Shown here one piece after another: positions 17,087 to 25,387 of a stretch of 64,000 nt of DNA. A program made the translations under genes and the position numbers. The notes under the pieces are model-generated. The model was not told the DNA's origin. It worked only from the letters and a program-made list of their open reading frames with translations, and ran no database searches. The DNA comes from Flexithrix dorotheae DSM 6795. Lineage in GTDB: Bacteria > Bacteroidota > Bacteroidia > Cytophagales > Flammeovirgaceae. How positions within the stretch are numbered: position 1 is the first letter of the stretch; each line of letters starts with the position of its first letter. Location: NCBI RefSeq assembly GCF_000379765.1, contig NZ_KB903465.1:473182-537181 (forward strand). The letters run 5' to 3'.

Positions 17087-17647
17087 TTATAGTTCTTTAT
17101 TTACTTTTACTGAAAGAATAAAAAATGATTTACTGTTTTCATCAGTTTGTATTTCGTAATCCAATGGATTTCCTGATTTTCTTCTCATATCAATAAACCC
17201 CAGATTCGCTCCAGGCTTATTTTCTCTTTGGGGTTGTTTGCGATATTTCTTATAAAGTTCTTTTAATTCTTCATCGTTTAGTTTATTCAAATATTTAAAC
17301 CTTGAGTTTATTTCCTTTGCATCTTCAGCAGAAACATAATTTCCAGAAGTAATAATATACTTTGTCTCATTTTCACTTATTGTCAGAATCCCAACCCCAA
17401 TATCTTTCCCATATTTTTCTGAGAAAACCCTATTATCAGAATAATGGTGAATATTTTGAGCCATTTCTATTACCAGGGCAAATATTTTTTTGCTTATTAT
17501 TTTTTGATTTGGAAGTTTATTAATCTTCGCTTGGATAAGCATCATGACATCCTGCGAAAAAGTACCCTGCATTGCCAGGGATATAGAATTTTTCACTAAA
17601 ATGTCCTTAAGCTCTTTTACACTTAATGAATCAGTAAGATGTTCCAT
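17087..17647 (-). CDS. siaB: SiaB-family protein kinase (DUF6272)
   Basis: The 186-residue protein resembles SiaB-type kinases, which use a HATPase-like (GHKL) fold to phosphorylate SiaC. Visible motifs are SLAMQGTFSQD (about 23-33), an N-box-like segment VIEMAQNIHHYS (about 63-74) and the glycine-rich GANLGFIDMRRKSG (about 153-166), followed by a C-terminal beta strand FFILSVKVN. It is the first gene of a two-gene unit with SiaC (3-bp gap). Upstream is a 566-bp intergenic region with a palindromic mobile-element remnant. No sensor domain is fused, so input must come through another protein, for example a DISM receptor or a phosphatase elsewhere. Confidence 0.85.
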   Translation of the reverse strand: MEHLTDSLSVKELKDILVKNSISLAMQGTFSQDVMMLIQAKINKLPNQKIISKKIFALVIEMAQNIHHYSDNRVFSEKYGKDIGVGILTISENETKYIITSGNYVSAEDAKEINSRFKYLNKLNDEELKELYKKYRKQPQRENKPGANLGFIDMRRKSGNPLDYEIQTDENSKSFFILSVKVNKEL

Positions 17648-18214
17648 TATTATGATTGATTAAAAAAATATATGCCTGTTTTCCAGATCACGACTCTTTT
17701 GTGGGGCATTTAAATATTAAATTTTTTGGTTTTCCTTTCTAACAACCCAAATTGAATGGATTTATTATTTACACAGGAAGTACATTTTAAAGAAGAATCG
17801 AAAATAATATTGGAAAAAAATTGCTCATTTCGAAAAATGGAAAACACCCTTAGAGCATGTTTAAATTTTAAACACGCTCTAAGTAATATTCAATTAAAAA
17901 CGGATTGAGAACAATTATTGTAGGTAAAGGTTTTTAATGTTGATGGTTATTTTGGTTTTCTTCAGAACTTAATTCTAAAAAATGACCTCTATAAGATACT
18001 GATAGCTTGTGTAGATAGTTATCTAATGGAGAAACTCATTACGAAACTTATTTTTTAAAATATTTCTTAACCTTAAAGAAGTGGAGGTTTAGTTACAGGG
18101 ATCTTGTTTTTTTGATCTATTCAAAATATAAAATGTAACTATTTCAATTTTTTTAACATTGCTTATTAATTATAATATTAGTTTCACAAATCATTAAATT
18201 TTAAAGAGAAAAAG
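17648..18214. other. Divergent intergenic region with a palindromic remnant
   Basis: This 567-bp AT-rich region lies between the divergent siaB and DUF1573 genes. It contains a 33-bp palindrome at 17850-17882 that matches the ends of the foldback element at 19419-19578. I see no gene and no clear promoter pair elsewhere in it. Confidence 0.5.
17850..17882. repeat. 33-bp palindrome matching the MITE terminal repeats
   Basis: TTAGAGCATGTTTAAA (17850-17865) and TTTAAACACGCTCTAA (17867-17882) are inverted copies with one mismatch, separated by one base. The left arm equals the left end of the MITE at 19416-19431 including its TTA flank. It looks like two element ends joined without interior. It lies between divergent genes, where a terminator would serve no purpose, so a mobile origin is more likely. 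Confidence 0.8.
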
Positions 18215-19303
18215 ATGAAAAAATTAATTTTTTCAATTGGGCTTTTAATTTGTTCTTTAGGACTTTTTGCACAAAAAAACGGAAAGTTAGAATTCGAAAA
18301 AACGCAACATGCTTTTGGAAAGATTAAAGAAGAAGCCGGACCCGCAGAGATTGTTTTTAAATTTAAAAATACCGGTTCCGATCCTATTACACTTACCAGT
18401 GTGAAAGCATCATGTGGATGTACAACCCCCGACTGGACCAAAGAACCCATCCAACCAGGGAAAGAAGGATTTGTGAAAGCTTCATATAACCCTCGAAACA
18501 GGCCTGGTAAGTTCAATAAATCCGTGACAGTCAAAACAGACGGTCAGCCGGAAATTGCCATGTTAAGAATTTCCGGAGAGGTGATTCCAAGACCAAAGGG
18601 GCCAAAGGATTTTTATCCTATGGAAGTAGGTAACCTGAGGTTTAAATCTACCCACATTGTTTTTGGTGATGTGGTGCACAACGGAAAGGATACTGCTTCT
18701 ACTCTGGTTTACAACCAGGGAGAAAATGTTGTAAACCTGAATGTTGCGGCATCTAAGCTGCCTTCACATATTAAAATGGAACCAGAAAAAACTACCGTAT
18801 CTCCAAAAGAAGCTGTAAGAATCCATTTCACTTATGATGCCAGCATAAAAAATGACTGGGGTTATAATTTTGATTATTTTAAACTAGCCACTGATGATAC
18901 AGATACGCCTGAGAAAAGGATTAATCTTAGTGCTACTATAAAAGAAAACTTTAATGACTTACCAGCAGATGCAAAAAAAGCAAAAGTAAGATTTGATAAG
19001 GAAAGTCATAACTTTGGAACAATTCAACAAAAGACTAAAGTATCTACCACTTTCACCATTTTTAATGATGGGGATGCTCCTTTAATCATTAGAAAATCAA
19101 AGGCTTCCTGTGGTTGTACTGCCAGCCGGCCTGCAAAAATGGAACTTGCTCCAGGTGAATCAACTCATATTGATGTCACATTTAACAGTGGAAATTTTAA
19201 AGGGAAACAGAAAAAAAGCGTAACTGTGATCTGTAATGATCCCAGCAAACCAAGCACAACACTTTGGATTGAATCAAATATTGAGGAAGCAAAAGGAGAA
19301 TAG
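18215..19303 (+). CDS. Secreted protein with two DUF1573 (Ig-like, Cys-Gly-Cys) domains
   Basis: The 362-residue protein has a signal peptide (1-20, ending LGLFAQ) and two DUF1573 units. The first (about 22-125) carries VKASCGCTTPDW and NPRNRPGKFNKSVTV; the second (about 255-360) carries SKASCGCTASRPAKM and NSGNFKGKQKKSVTV. A related but Cys-less segment (about 128-250) lies between them. DUF1573 domains are ASPM/SPD-2/Hydin-like beta sandwiches common in exported Bacteroidota proteins; function is unknown. The gene stands between two mobile-element relatives (17850 and 19419) and ends in its own terminator. Start ATG 18215 is followed at once by the signal peptide. Confidence 0.92.
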   Translation: MKKLIFSIGLLICSLGLFAQKNGKLEFEKTQHAFGKIKEEAGPAEIVFKFKNTGSDPITLTSVKASCGCTTPDWTKEPIQPGKEGFVKASYNPRNRPGKFNKSVTVKTDGQPEIAMLRISGEVIPRPKGPKDFYPMEVGNLRFKSTHIVFGDVVHNGKDTASTLVYNQGENVVNLNVAASKLPSHIKMEPEKTTVSPKEAVRIHFTYDASIKNDWGYNFDYFKLATDDTDTPEKRINLSATIKENFNDLPADAKKAKVRFDKESHNFGTIQQKTKVSTTFTIFNDGDAPLIIRKSKASCGCTASRPAKMELAPGESTHIDVTFNSGNFKGKQKKSVTVICNDPSKPSTTLWIESNIEEAKGE

Positions 19304-19327
19304 CTTCAGTTCATTTATTTTCATTTG

Positions 19328-19369
19328 AAATAGGAGATTGACGCCCGGGCTTCAATCTCCTATTTTTTT
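19328..19369 (+). terminator. Intrinsic terminator of the DUF1573 gene
   Basis: A 14-bp perfect stem, AAATAGGAGATTGA (19328-19341) with TCAATCTCCTATTT (19352-19365), is followed by a run of Ts. It lies 25 bp past the stop codon. Confidence 0.93.
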
Positions 19370-19418
19370 AATCGATTTAATGTTTCCTTCCAACTTATTT
19401 TACATTAATTCCAATTTA

Positions 19419-19578
19419 GAGCATGTTTAAATTGCATGTATTTCGTTGCAAATGCCATTTTAGGAACCTCGTTTCAAAATAAAATTTTTAAATAGTGCTG
19501 CTATTGAAAATTTTTCTTGTTTCACCAGAATCCTAAACTGAATATTTTCGCTTGAAAAATTAAATTTTAAACAAGCTC
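19419..19578. mobile_element. 160-bp foldback MITE-like element with TTA target duplication
   Basis: The element begins GAGCATGTTTAAATT and ends AATTTTAAACAAGCTC, which are inverted copies with one mismatch in the first 13 bases and one extra A. It is flanked on both sides by TTA (19416-19418 and 19579-19581). The interior is itself an imperfect palindrome: TTTAGGA (about 19452) faces TCCTAAA, GTTTC faces GAAAC (as GTTTCACC), and AATAG faces CTATT around the centre near 19500. It has no coding capacity. A 3-bp TNA duplication and GAG-type ends recall IS5-group (IS1031-like) elements, but no parent copy is in the window. It lies between a terminator and the glycosidase gene. Confidence 0.78.
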
Positions 19579-19690
19579 TTAAATTAATCAATAATTACAA
19601 GCCACTCCCCCCTCCTATTCTAAATAATTATTAGTATTATTGAAACTGTTTAACCTATTTGAGACAAGCTAAATCAGATTAATATATTAT

Positions 19691-22321
19691 ATGGATAAGA
19701 ATCCAGAATTAACCAGAATTTTATCTTCAGGAGATACTTCCGAATGGAAAAAATGGGGACCATACTTATCAGAAAGGCAATGGGGAACGGTGCGTGAGGA
19801 CTACAGCAAACATGGAAATGCCTGGGGATTTATAACCCACGACATGGCCAGAAGCAGAGCATACAGATGGGGAGAAGATGGTCTTGGTGGTATTTCCGAT
19901 AGCAAACAAACAATGTGTTTCAGTGTAGCCCTTTGGAATGGAAAAGATCCTATTCTAAAAGAAAGGTTATTTGGACTGAGCAATGGAGAAGGGAATCATG
20001 GAGAAGATGTAAAGGAATTATACTATTATCTGGATGCTACGCCTACAGGTTCTTATCTTAAAATGCTCTATAAATATCCACAAAAAGAATTTCCCTATTC
20101 CAAAATTGTGGATGAGAATGCTATACGCTCAAGAATTGACCCTGAATACGAAATATTAGATACGGGATTATTCGATAAAGATGAATATTTTGATGTTTTT
20201 ATTGAATATGCCAAAAAGGATTGTGAGGATATTCTGGTAAAAATCACCATCCATAATCGCGCAAAAAAAAGAGCTTCTGTTAATGTGTTACCCACATTCT
20301 GGTTTAGGAATACATGGAGATGGGGCTATGATTTTTATAAACCCAATCTGAGAAAAACCCCTCAAAAAAACAGGATAGACATTGATTATCAAGGACTTCC
20401 AGGATATCATCTAAGCTATGAAGGAGACCCAGAAGCCTTATTTTGCGATAATGATACCAATAGAGAAAGGCTTTATCATCGTCCTAACCTTTCCCGCTAT
20501 CCCAAGGATGGCATTAATGATTATATCATCGAAGGGGACCTATCCAAAGTCAATCCCAATCAGGAAGGTACAAAGGCATCTTTAAATTTTAGCCTTTCAT
20601 TAAAAGGAGGAGAAAGTCGGACTTTAAAGCTAAGAATTAAGAATACTCTTGCCTATGGAAGTTTCGATGACTTTGATGAAATCTTTGCATTAAGGAAAAA
20701 GGAAGCCGATATTTTTTATGATGCTTTGCAGCAAAATATAAAAGACAAAGATTTAAAAAACATTCAGCGCCAGGCCTATGCCGGAATGGTATGGAGTAAG
20801 CAATTTTACCATTACAATGTAGACCAATGGCTTAAAGGAGACCCAGCTACAGGGCAGCCTCCAACGGAAAGGTTTCATGGTAGAAACTCAGGATGGAAAC
20901 ACCTCCATAATAACAATATCATTTCCATGCCTGATAAATGGGAATACCCCTGGTATGCCGCCTGGGACCTTGCATTTCACTGTTTACCCCTGGCTCGCCT
21001 TGATGCCAAATTTGCCAAACGTCAGTTGTTATTGATGTTGAGGGAATATTATATGCATCCCAATGGGCAAATCCCTGCATATGAATGGAATTTCAGTGAT
21101 GTAAATCCTCCAGTCCATGCCTGGGGAGCCTGGAAAGTCTATTGTATAGACAGGGAAATTAGCGGAAAAGCTGATTTAGATTTCCTAGAAGTAGTATTTC
21201 ATAAACTATTAATGAATTTTACCTGGTGGGTCAATCAAAAAGATAAGGATGGAAATAATCTTTTTGAAGGTGGATTCCTTGGACTGGATAACATTGGGGT
21301 ATTCGACCGAAGTAATCCCTTACCTACAGGGGGCACAATGGAACAGGCAGATGGAACAGCCTGGATGGCCATGTATTCTCTCAATATGCTGAGAATAGCG
21401 ATTGAAATTGCCAAATCAAGGCCACATTACCAGGAAATGGCCAATAAATTCTTTGAACATTTCCTTACCATTGCCGGAGCCATGTTCAATATTGGTAAGG
21501 AGCATTTTGACCTTTGGGATGATGAAGACGAGTTTTATTATGACGTTATCCATCCGGATAATGAGCCAAGTCACCTTTTAAAGGTTCGGTCCATTGTTGG
21601 GGTGATTCCATTGTTTGCAGTAGAGGTATTAAAACCGGAAGTATTAAATGAATTACCAGATTTCACCGCACGGCTCACCTGGGTATTAAAAAATCGTCCT
21701 GATTTGGCAAAGTTGATTTCCAGATGGTATGAACATGGTAAAGGAGAAACAAGGATGTTATCTCTGGTCAGAATTCACAGGTTAAAGTGTATTTTGAGAA
21801 GACTGCTGGATGAAGATGAATTCTTAAGTGAATATGGCATAAGGGCATTATCCAAATACCATAAAAAACATCCTTTTGAATATGAAGTAAATGAACAAAC
21901 CTACAGTGTGGAGTATGTTCCCGGAGAATCTGATTCTTCCTTATTTGGAGGAAATTCCAACTGGAGAGGACCAATCTGGTTTCCAATAAACTTTATGATT
22001 ATCGAATCTCTGCAAAAGTTTGAAGGATATTATGGGGATGACATTAAAGTGGAATTTCCTACCGGCTCCGGGCAATTACTTACATTAAAAGAAATTAGTA
22101 AGGAACTTGGAAAAAGGTTAATCAATATATTCAAAAAGAATAAAAGTGGGAAAAGGGTATTTAATGGAAATTATAAAAAACTTCATAATGACCCACATTT
22201 TAGAGATCATATTTTATTTTATGAGTATTTTCATGGTGATTCCGGAAAGGGATTGGGTGCATCTCACCAAACAGGATGGACTGGATTGGTTGCTGAATTA
22301 ATTGATCAGTTTGGAGAATAA
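19691..22321 (+). CDS. GH63/MGH1-like glycoside hydrolase (cytoplasmic)
   Basis: The 876-residue protein belongs to the MGH1-like/GH63 (alpha/alpha)6-barrel glycosidases, often annotated glucosidase. An N-terminal beta region (about 1-340) has WKKWGPYLSERQWGTVREDYS, AWGFITHDMARSRAYRWGEDG and WFRNTWRWG. The catalytic barrel follows with GMVWSKQFYHYNVDQWL, KWEYPWYAAWDLAFHC, PAYEWNFSDVNPPVHAW and, near the end, FGGNSNWRGPIWFPINFM. The acids in AAWDLAF and PAYEWNF lie where GH63 catalytic residues are found. There is no signal peptide, so it likely acts on an intracellular glucoside such as trehalose-like, glucosylglycerate or mannosylglycerate compounds. It stands alone; the convergent neighbour ends 30 bp away. 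Confidence 0.88.
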   Translation: MDKNPELTRILSSGDTSEWKKWGPYLSERQWGTVREDYSKHGNAWGFITHDMARSRAYRWGEDGLGGISDSKQTMCFSVALWNGKDPILKERLFGLSNGEGNHGEDVKELYYYLDATPTGSYLKMLYKYPQKEFPYSKIVDENAIRSRIDPEYEILDTGLFDKDEYFDVFIEYAKKDCEDILVKITIHNRAKKRASVNVLPTFWFRNTWRWGYDFYKPNLRKTPQKNRIDIDYQGLPGYHLSYEGDPEALFCDNDTNRERLYHRPNLSRYPKDGINDYIIEGDLSKVNPNQEGTKASLNFSLSLKGGESRTLKLRIKNTLAYGSFDDFDEIFALRKKEADIFYDALQQNIKDKDLKNIQRQAYAGMVWSKQFYHYNVDQWLKGDPATGQPPTERFHGRNSGWKHLHNNNIISMPDKWEYPWYAAWDLAFHCLPLARLDAKFAKRQLLLMLREYYMHPNGQIPAYEWNFSDVNPPVHAWGAWKVYCIDREISGKADLDFLEVVFHKLLMNFTWWVNQKDKDGNNLFEGGFLGLDNIGVFDRSNPLPTGGTMEQADGTAWMAMYSLNMLRIAIEIAKSRPHYQEMANKFFEHFLTIAGAMFNIGKEHFDLWDDEDEFYYDVIHPDNEPSHLLKVRSIVGVIPLFAVEVLKPEVLNELPDFTARLTWVLKNRPDLAKLISRWYEHGKGETRMLSLVRIHRLKCILRRLLDEDEFLSEYGIRALSKYHKKHPFEYEVNEQTYSVEYVPGESDSSLFGGNSNWRGPIWFPINFMIIESLQKFEGYYGDDIKVEFPTGSGQLLTLKEISKELGKRLINIFKKNKSGKRVFNGNYKKLHNDPHFRDHILFYEYFHGDSGKGLGASHQTGWTGLVAELIDQFGE

Positions 22322-22351
22322 TCGGGTTTCATTTTGCCCTACCCAAAAAAA

Positions 22352-23164
22352 TTACTGGCTTAATTCCCTTGTTTTAATAATTAAGCCTTTAATTCCATCT
22401 AATATCTCATTGATAACCAAATCGTGACCACCCAAAAATTTGGGAGGTAACTCATAAATATAATTAAGTGTATAATTGATCTCCAGGGTTTTATCCTCCT
22501 CAAATGCATAAAAATTACTTACCGACACCGACATTTTAGAGGTTTTTTGCATTAAAACTCTTGAAAAATTATAATTGTGCTGAACCAAAGTCAGGCTGGG
22601 CATTGGTAATTTTGTGTTTATTTGTTCAATACAAATATTTTGAACGAGACTTTTTATTTCAGGATGCTGGCTATAAGGAGGCCTGTAAAATGAAAGGTCA
22701 TATTCAAAAGAAGGGGCCAGGAAACCACAATGAATTTTATACTTTTTATCTCCTGTTTCCTCAATTTTATAATCTGGAAGCCTTTCATTTAAAAAATTAA
22801 CATCACTCAATTTCTTTTCGGAAAAAAAGCTAATGTCCTTATCCACCACATAAGCTACCTTAGTCATTAGAATAAAATATTCCTCATCCCCTTTTTTATC
22901 CCAATAATTATAAATGTCAAAGGGTTTTACCTGCTTTTCGAAAGAAAATTCAGATTCATTTTCTTTTGTTTCTGAAATAACTTTCCCTTCCTTATCCACC
23001 AAAATAAGGTAATACTGAATATCCTTGCCATTGAGGATTGTTTCATCAATCTGAAATTCCAGTCTGTTTTCTTTTTTCAAAACCGGCTCAGCGTTAATTG
23101 ATCCTAAAAAGATTAGGGCTGCAATAAATACGGGCTTATGGAATAGGTTAATCATCAAAGTCAA
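22352..23164 (-). CDS. Exported protein of unknown function
   Basis: I do not recognise this 270-residue protein. It starts with a hydrophobic segment (about 6-24, ending SINAEP) that looks like a signal peptide or anchor. The rest is mixed alpha/beta with no cysteine cluster or catalytic motif I can name; Cys residues occur singly (KIHCGF, NICIEQ). A -7 promoter-like box at 23184-23191 lies 20 bp upstream, which supports it as a real transcribed gene. Codon use looks like that of its neighbours. It ends 30 bp from the convergent glycosidase gene. Function cannot be inferred from context. Confidence 0.8.
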   Translation of the reverse strand: MTLMINLFHKPVFIAALIFLGSINAEPVLKKENRLEFQIDETILNGKDIQYYLILVDKEGKVISETKENESEFSFEKQVKPFDIYNYWDKKGDEEYFILMTKVAYVVDKDISFFSEKKLSDVNFLNERLPDYKIEETGDKKYKIHCGFLAPSFEYDLSFYRPPYSQHPEIKSLVQNICIEQINTKLPMPSLTLVQHNYNFSRVLMQKTSKMSVSVSNFYAFEEDKTLEINYTLNYIYELPPKFLGGHDLVINEILDGIKGLIIKTRELSQ

Positions 23165-23183
23165 AAAAATGTATTTTGTTGGC

Positions 23184-23191
23184 CAAATATA
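23184..23191 (-). promoter_or_regulatory. Candidate -7 promoter box of the unknown exported protein gene
   Basis: On the minus strand the sequence reads TATATTTG, an exact TAnnTTTG match. It lies 20 bp upstream of the start codon at 23164. No TTG -33 element is evident at the usual distance. Confidence 0.45.
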
Positions 23192-23266
23192 AAGAAGTGC
23201 TATGAAAAAAGTAATTTGAAAAAATGGTGGAACTACAAAAACCTGATATTTGGCAAAAGAATTGGA

Positions 23267-23659
23267 CTAACCCAATTCTTCCACCAATTGATTTTTCTCC
23301 CATTTCTTAAAAAGCCATTCTTTCCCCTCACCCAAAGAGCTTACCGGATAAATATCTCTTCCTGTGAATAATATAACCGATTTAAACATAATTTGGGTTA
23401 AAGTGGATAATCCGTGAATCGATGCGGCTTTTACGTAAGGTTTGTTCGATTTCACTACATCCTTTATAGTTTTTACCAATTCGGAGTTATATCTTATATT
23501 TTCAATATTTACCAGACTATATACGCTGTCTTCTTCCTGACTTTGAATTACCCTTTTACAATCCATAAAGACTTGGGCTGCTTCTTCTGCATTGCAATTG
23601 GATAAATCCGTGTAAACCATTTTTAGTCCTTTGTAGGTGATAATGCTAACTGATCCCAT
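23267..23659 (-). CDS. STAS/SpoIIAA-like domain protein
   Basis: The 130-residue protein resembles the single-domain STAS/SEC14-like proteins of Bacteroidota: IITYKGLKMVYTDLSNC at the start, SVYSLVNIENIRYNSELV in the middle, NKPYVKAASIHGLSTL (about 80-95), and the FTGRDIYPVSSLGEGKEWLF end. Such proteins are beta-alpha sheets related to anti-anti-sigma factors, but members of this subfamily have no known partner. A serine in HGLSTL is a possible phospho-site, by analogy only. It is not adjacent to a kinase or sigma factor here; the SiaB-SiaC pair is 6 kb away. It is preceded by a 490-bp intergenic region and is probably a single-gene unit. Confidence 0.7.
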   Translation of the reverse strand: MGSVSIITYKGLKMVYTDLSNCNAEEAAQVFMDCKRVIQSQEEDSVYSLVNIENIRYNSELVKTIKDVVKSNKPYVKAASIHGLSTLTQIMFKSVILFTGRDIYPVSSLGEGKEWLFKKWEKNQLVEELG

Positions 23660-24151
23660 ATTTTTAAATTTAACTATGCTAATAATAATTTAGATAGAAA
23701 TTAGAATTCACAATTGATGAAGAGGTTGTGAAGCCCAAAATCATTAAAAAAACGGAGAAGTCTTACATTTATGCGAATCATTTATTTTTGTTAAATAATC
23801 TTTCATATCGAGATTTTTTTTCCTTTGCTTTCCTATATCAGGTAATACGCAAAATGAAAATTTATGATTATTACGGATTGCGGTAAAAATTACCCAAAAC
23901 ATCAGAATTGCTGGCAGAGTCTTTTCATCTGAGCACTCCTGCTATAGGATAAAGCGCCTAATAGAACACCGGGCTCTAAAACGTATTTCCTGAGAAGATT
24001 TAAATTCACTTTTCTTTATCAGTATATAGGATCACCGCAATATGTTACAATCAGAAAAATTTAAAGTATAAATTGGGTGAATATGGCTTATTATATACAT
24101 TAAGGAACAGGAACTCCTATCTTTGCCTATTCAAATAAAAAAATTGGTGTA
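23660..24151. other. Divergent intergenic region
   Basis: This 492-bp region lies between the STAS-like gene and the divergent helicase gene. A GC-richer patch (about 23910-23975) interrupts the AT-rich sequence, but it does not fold as a tRNA and encodes nothing obvious. A promoter-like box at 24118-24125 serves the helicase gene. Confidence 0.5.
24118..24125 (+). promoter_or_regulatory. Candidate -7 promoter box of the helicase gene
   Basis: TATCTTTG matches TAnnTTTG exactly and lies 26 bp before the helicase start codon, giving a leader of about 20 nt. A -33 TTG at standard spacing is not seen. Confidence 0.5.
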
Positions 24152-25387
24152 ATGAAGTTCGAAAAATATAGTATATCCCACCAGATCAAGAACAGCCTTG
24201 AAAAAATGGGTTACAAAAGACCTACAGATATTCAGTTTAAGGCTATTCCACCAATTTTAAAGGGAGAAGATGTGCTGGGAATAGCCCAGACTGGGACTGG
24301 GAAAACAGCCGCTTTCGTAATTCCTGTGCTGCATTTATTACTATCGCGTAAAGTGCAGAAAAGAAAGGATGGTATAAAGTGCATTGTGATGGTCCCCACA
24401 AGAGAACTTGCCATGCAAATTACAGGTGTTTTCCAAAAAATAGGACAGTTTACTAAAATCAATTCCTTTTGTGTGTTTGGGGGAGTGGAACAGGGACCTC
24501 AAATCACCAAACTGGAAAAGGGAATTGATGTGTTGGTAGCTACTCCCGGAAGAATGTTTGATTTGGTTAGTCAGGGATACATCAGACTGAACAGGGTAGA
24601 AATTCTTATACTCGATGAGGCCGATCACATGCTTGACCTCGGTTTTATTAAAGATATTCGGGACCTCATTAAACATCTGCCTCAAAATAGGCAAACCTTA
24701 TTCTTCTCTGCTACTATCGATGAAAAAATTAAAAAACTGGCCTACTCACTGGTTAAAAACCCGATTAGAATTGAAATTTCCCCCAAAGACCCTGTTTCCA
24801 GAAATGTGGACCATTCTGTAGCTTTTATTGAAATGGACGACAAAAGATTTTTTCTGGAAAGATTAATTAATGAAAATCCGACCAGCAAAATACTGGTTTT
24901 TGTAAGAACAAAAGTGAGAGCGGAAAGAGTGGCCAAAGCCATGGGTAGAGTTAACATTGAAGCCTACACACTCCATGGAGATAAAGAACAAAAAGAAAGA
25001 TTAACCCTGCTTTCCCAATTTAAAAACGACAAATTTAAAGTACTGATCGCCACTGATGTAAGTGCAAGAGGGATTGATATTCCAAATGTAGATTATGTCA
25101 TTAATTACGATTTGCCTGATCAGGCGGAGAACTATGTCCACAGGGTAGGAAGAACTGGCAGAGGAGTTCATAAAGGAACAGCCGTTTCATTTTGCAGCAA
25201 AGAAGAAATAGAGATGCTGAAGGAAATTGAAGGATTTATTAATAATACCATTAATGTCCTGGAAATATCCAAATCCGACTACAGAGATACTTTGGATTTT
25301 ACCAGTGATCATGATGACAACTGGAAAAGATTGCTTAAGGAGCAGGAAGAAGGGTTAAAAATGAGAAGAAAAAAGAAAAAGAGGTAA
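24152..25387 (+). CDS. DEAD-box RNA helicase (RhlE-like)
   Basis: The 411-residue protein carries the full DEAD-box set: Q motif KRPTDIQFKAIP (about 20-31), motif I AQTGTGKT (about 45-52), PTRELA, GG, TPGR, motif II DEAD (in ILDEADHML), motif III SAT (FFSATI), then DVSARGIDIPNV and motif VI HRVGRTGR. The tail is short and very basic (MRRKKKKR). This is the RhlE subgroup layout. It acts in the cytoplasm in RNA remodelling such as ribosome assembly or cold growth. The gene has its own promoter-like box and its stop codon abuts the stop of the convergent oxidase gene with no gap. Confidence 0.95.
   Translation: MKFEKYSISHQIKNSLEKMGYKRPTDIQFKAIPPILKGEDVLGIAQTGTGKTAAFVIPVLHLLLSRKVQKRKDGIKCIVMVPTRELAMQITGVFQKIGQFTKINSFCVFGGVEQGPQITKLEKGIDVLVATPGRMFDLVSQGYIRLNRVEILILDEADHMLDLGFIKDIRDLIKHLPQNRQTLFFSATIDEKIKKLAYSLVKNPIRIEISPKDPVSRNVDHSVAFIEMDDKRFFLERLINENPTSKILVFVRTKVRAERVAKAMGRVNIEAYTLHGDKEQKERLTLLSQFKNDKFKVLIATDVSARGIDIPNVDYVINYDLPDQAENYVHRVGRTGRGVHKGTAVSFCSKEEIEMLKEIEGFINNTINVLEISKSDYRDTLDFTSDHDDNWKRLLKEQEEGLKMRRKKKKR

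Noticed and set aside
23900..23980. GC-richer patch that looked tRNA-like
   Set aside because: No cloverleaf with T-loop (GTTCRA) and acceptor stem can be drawn.
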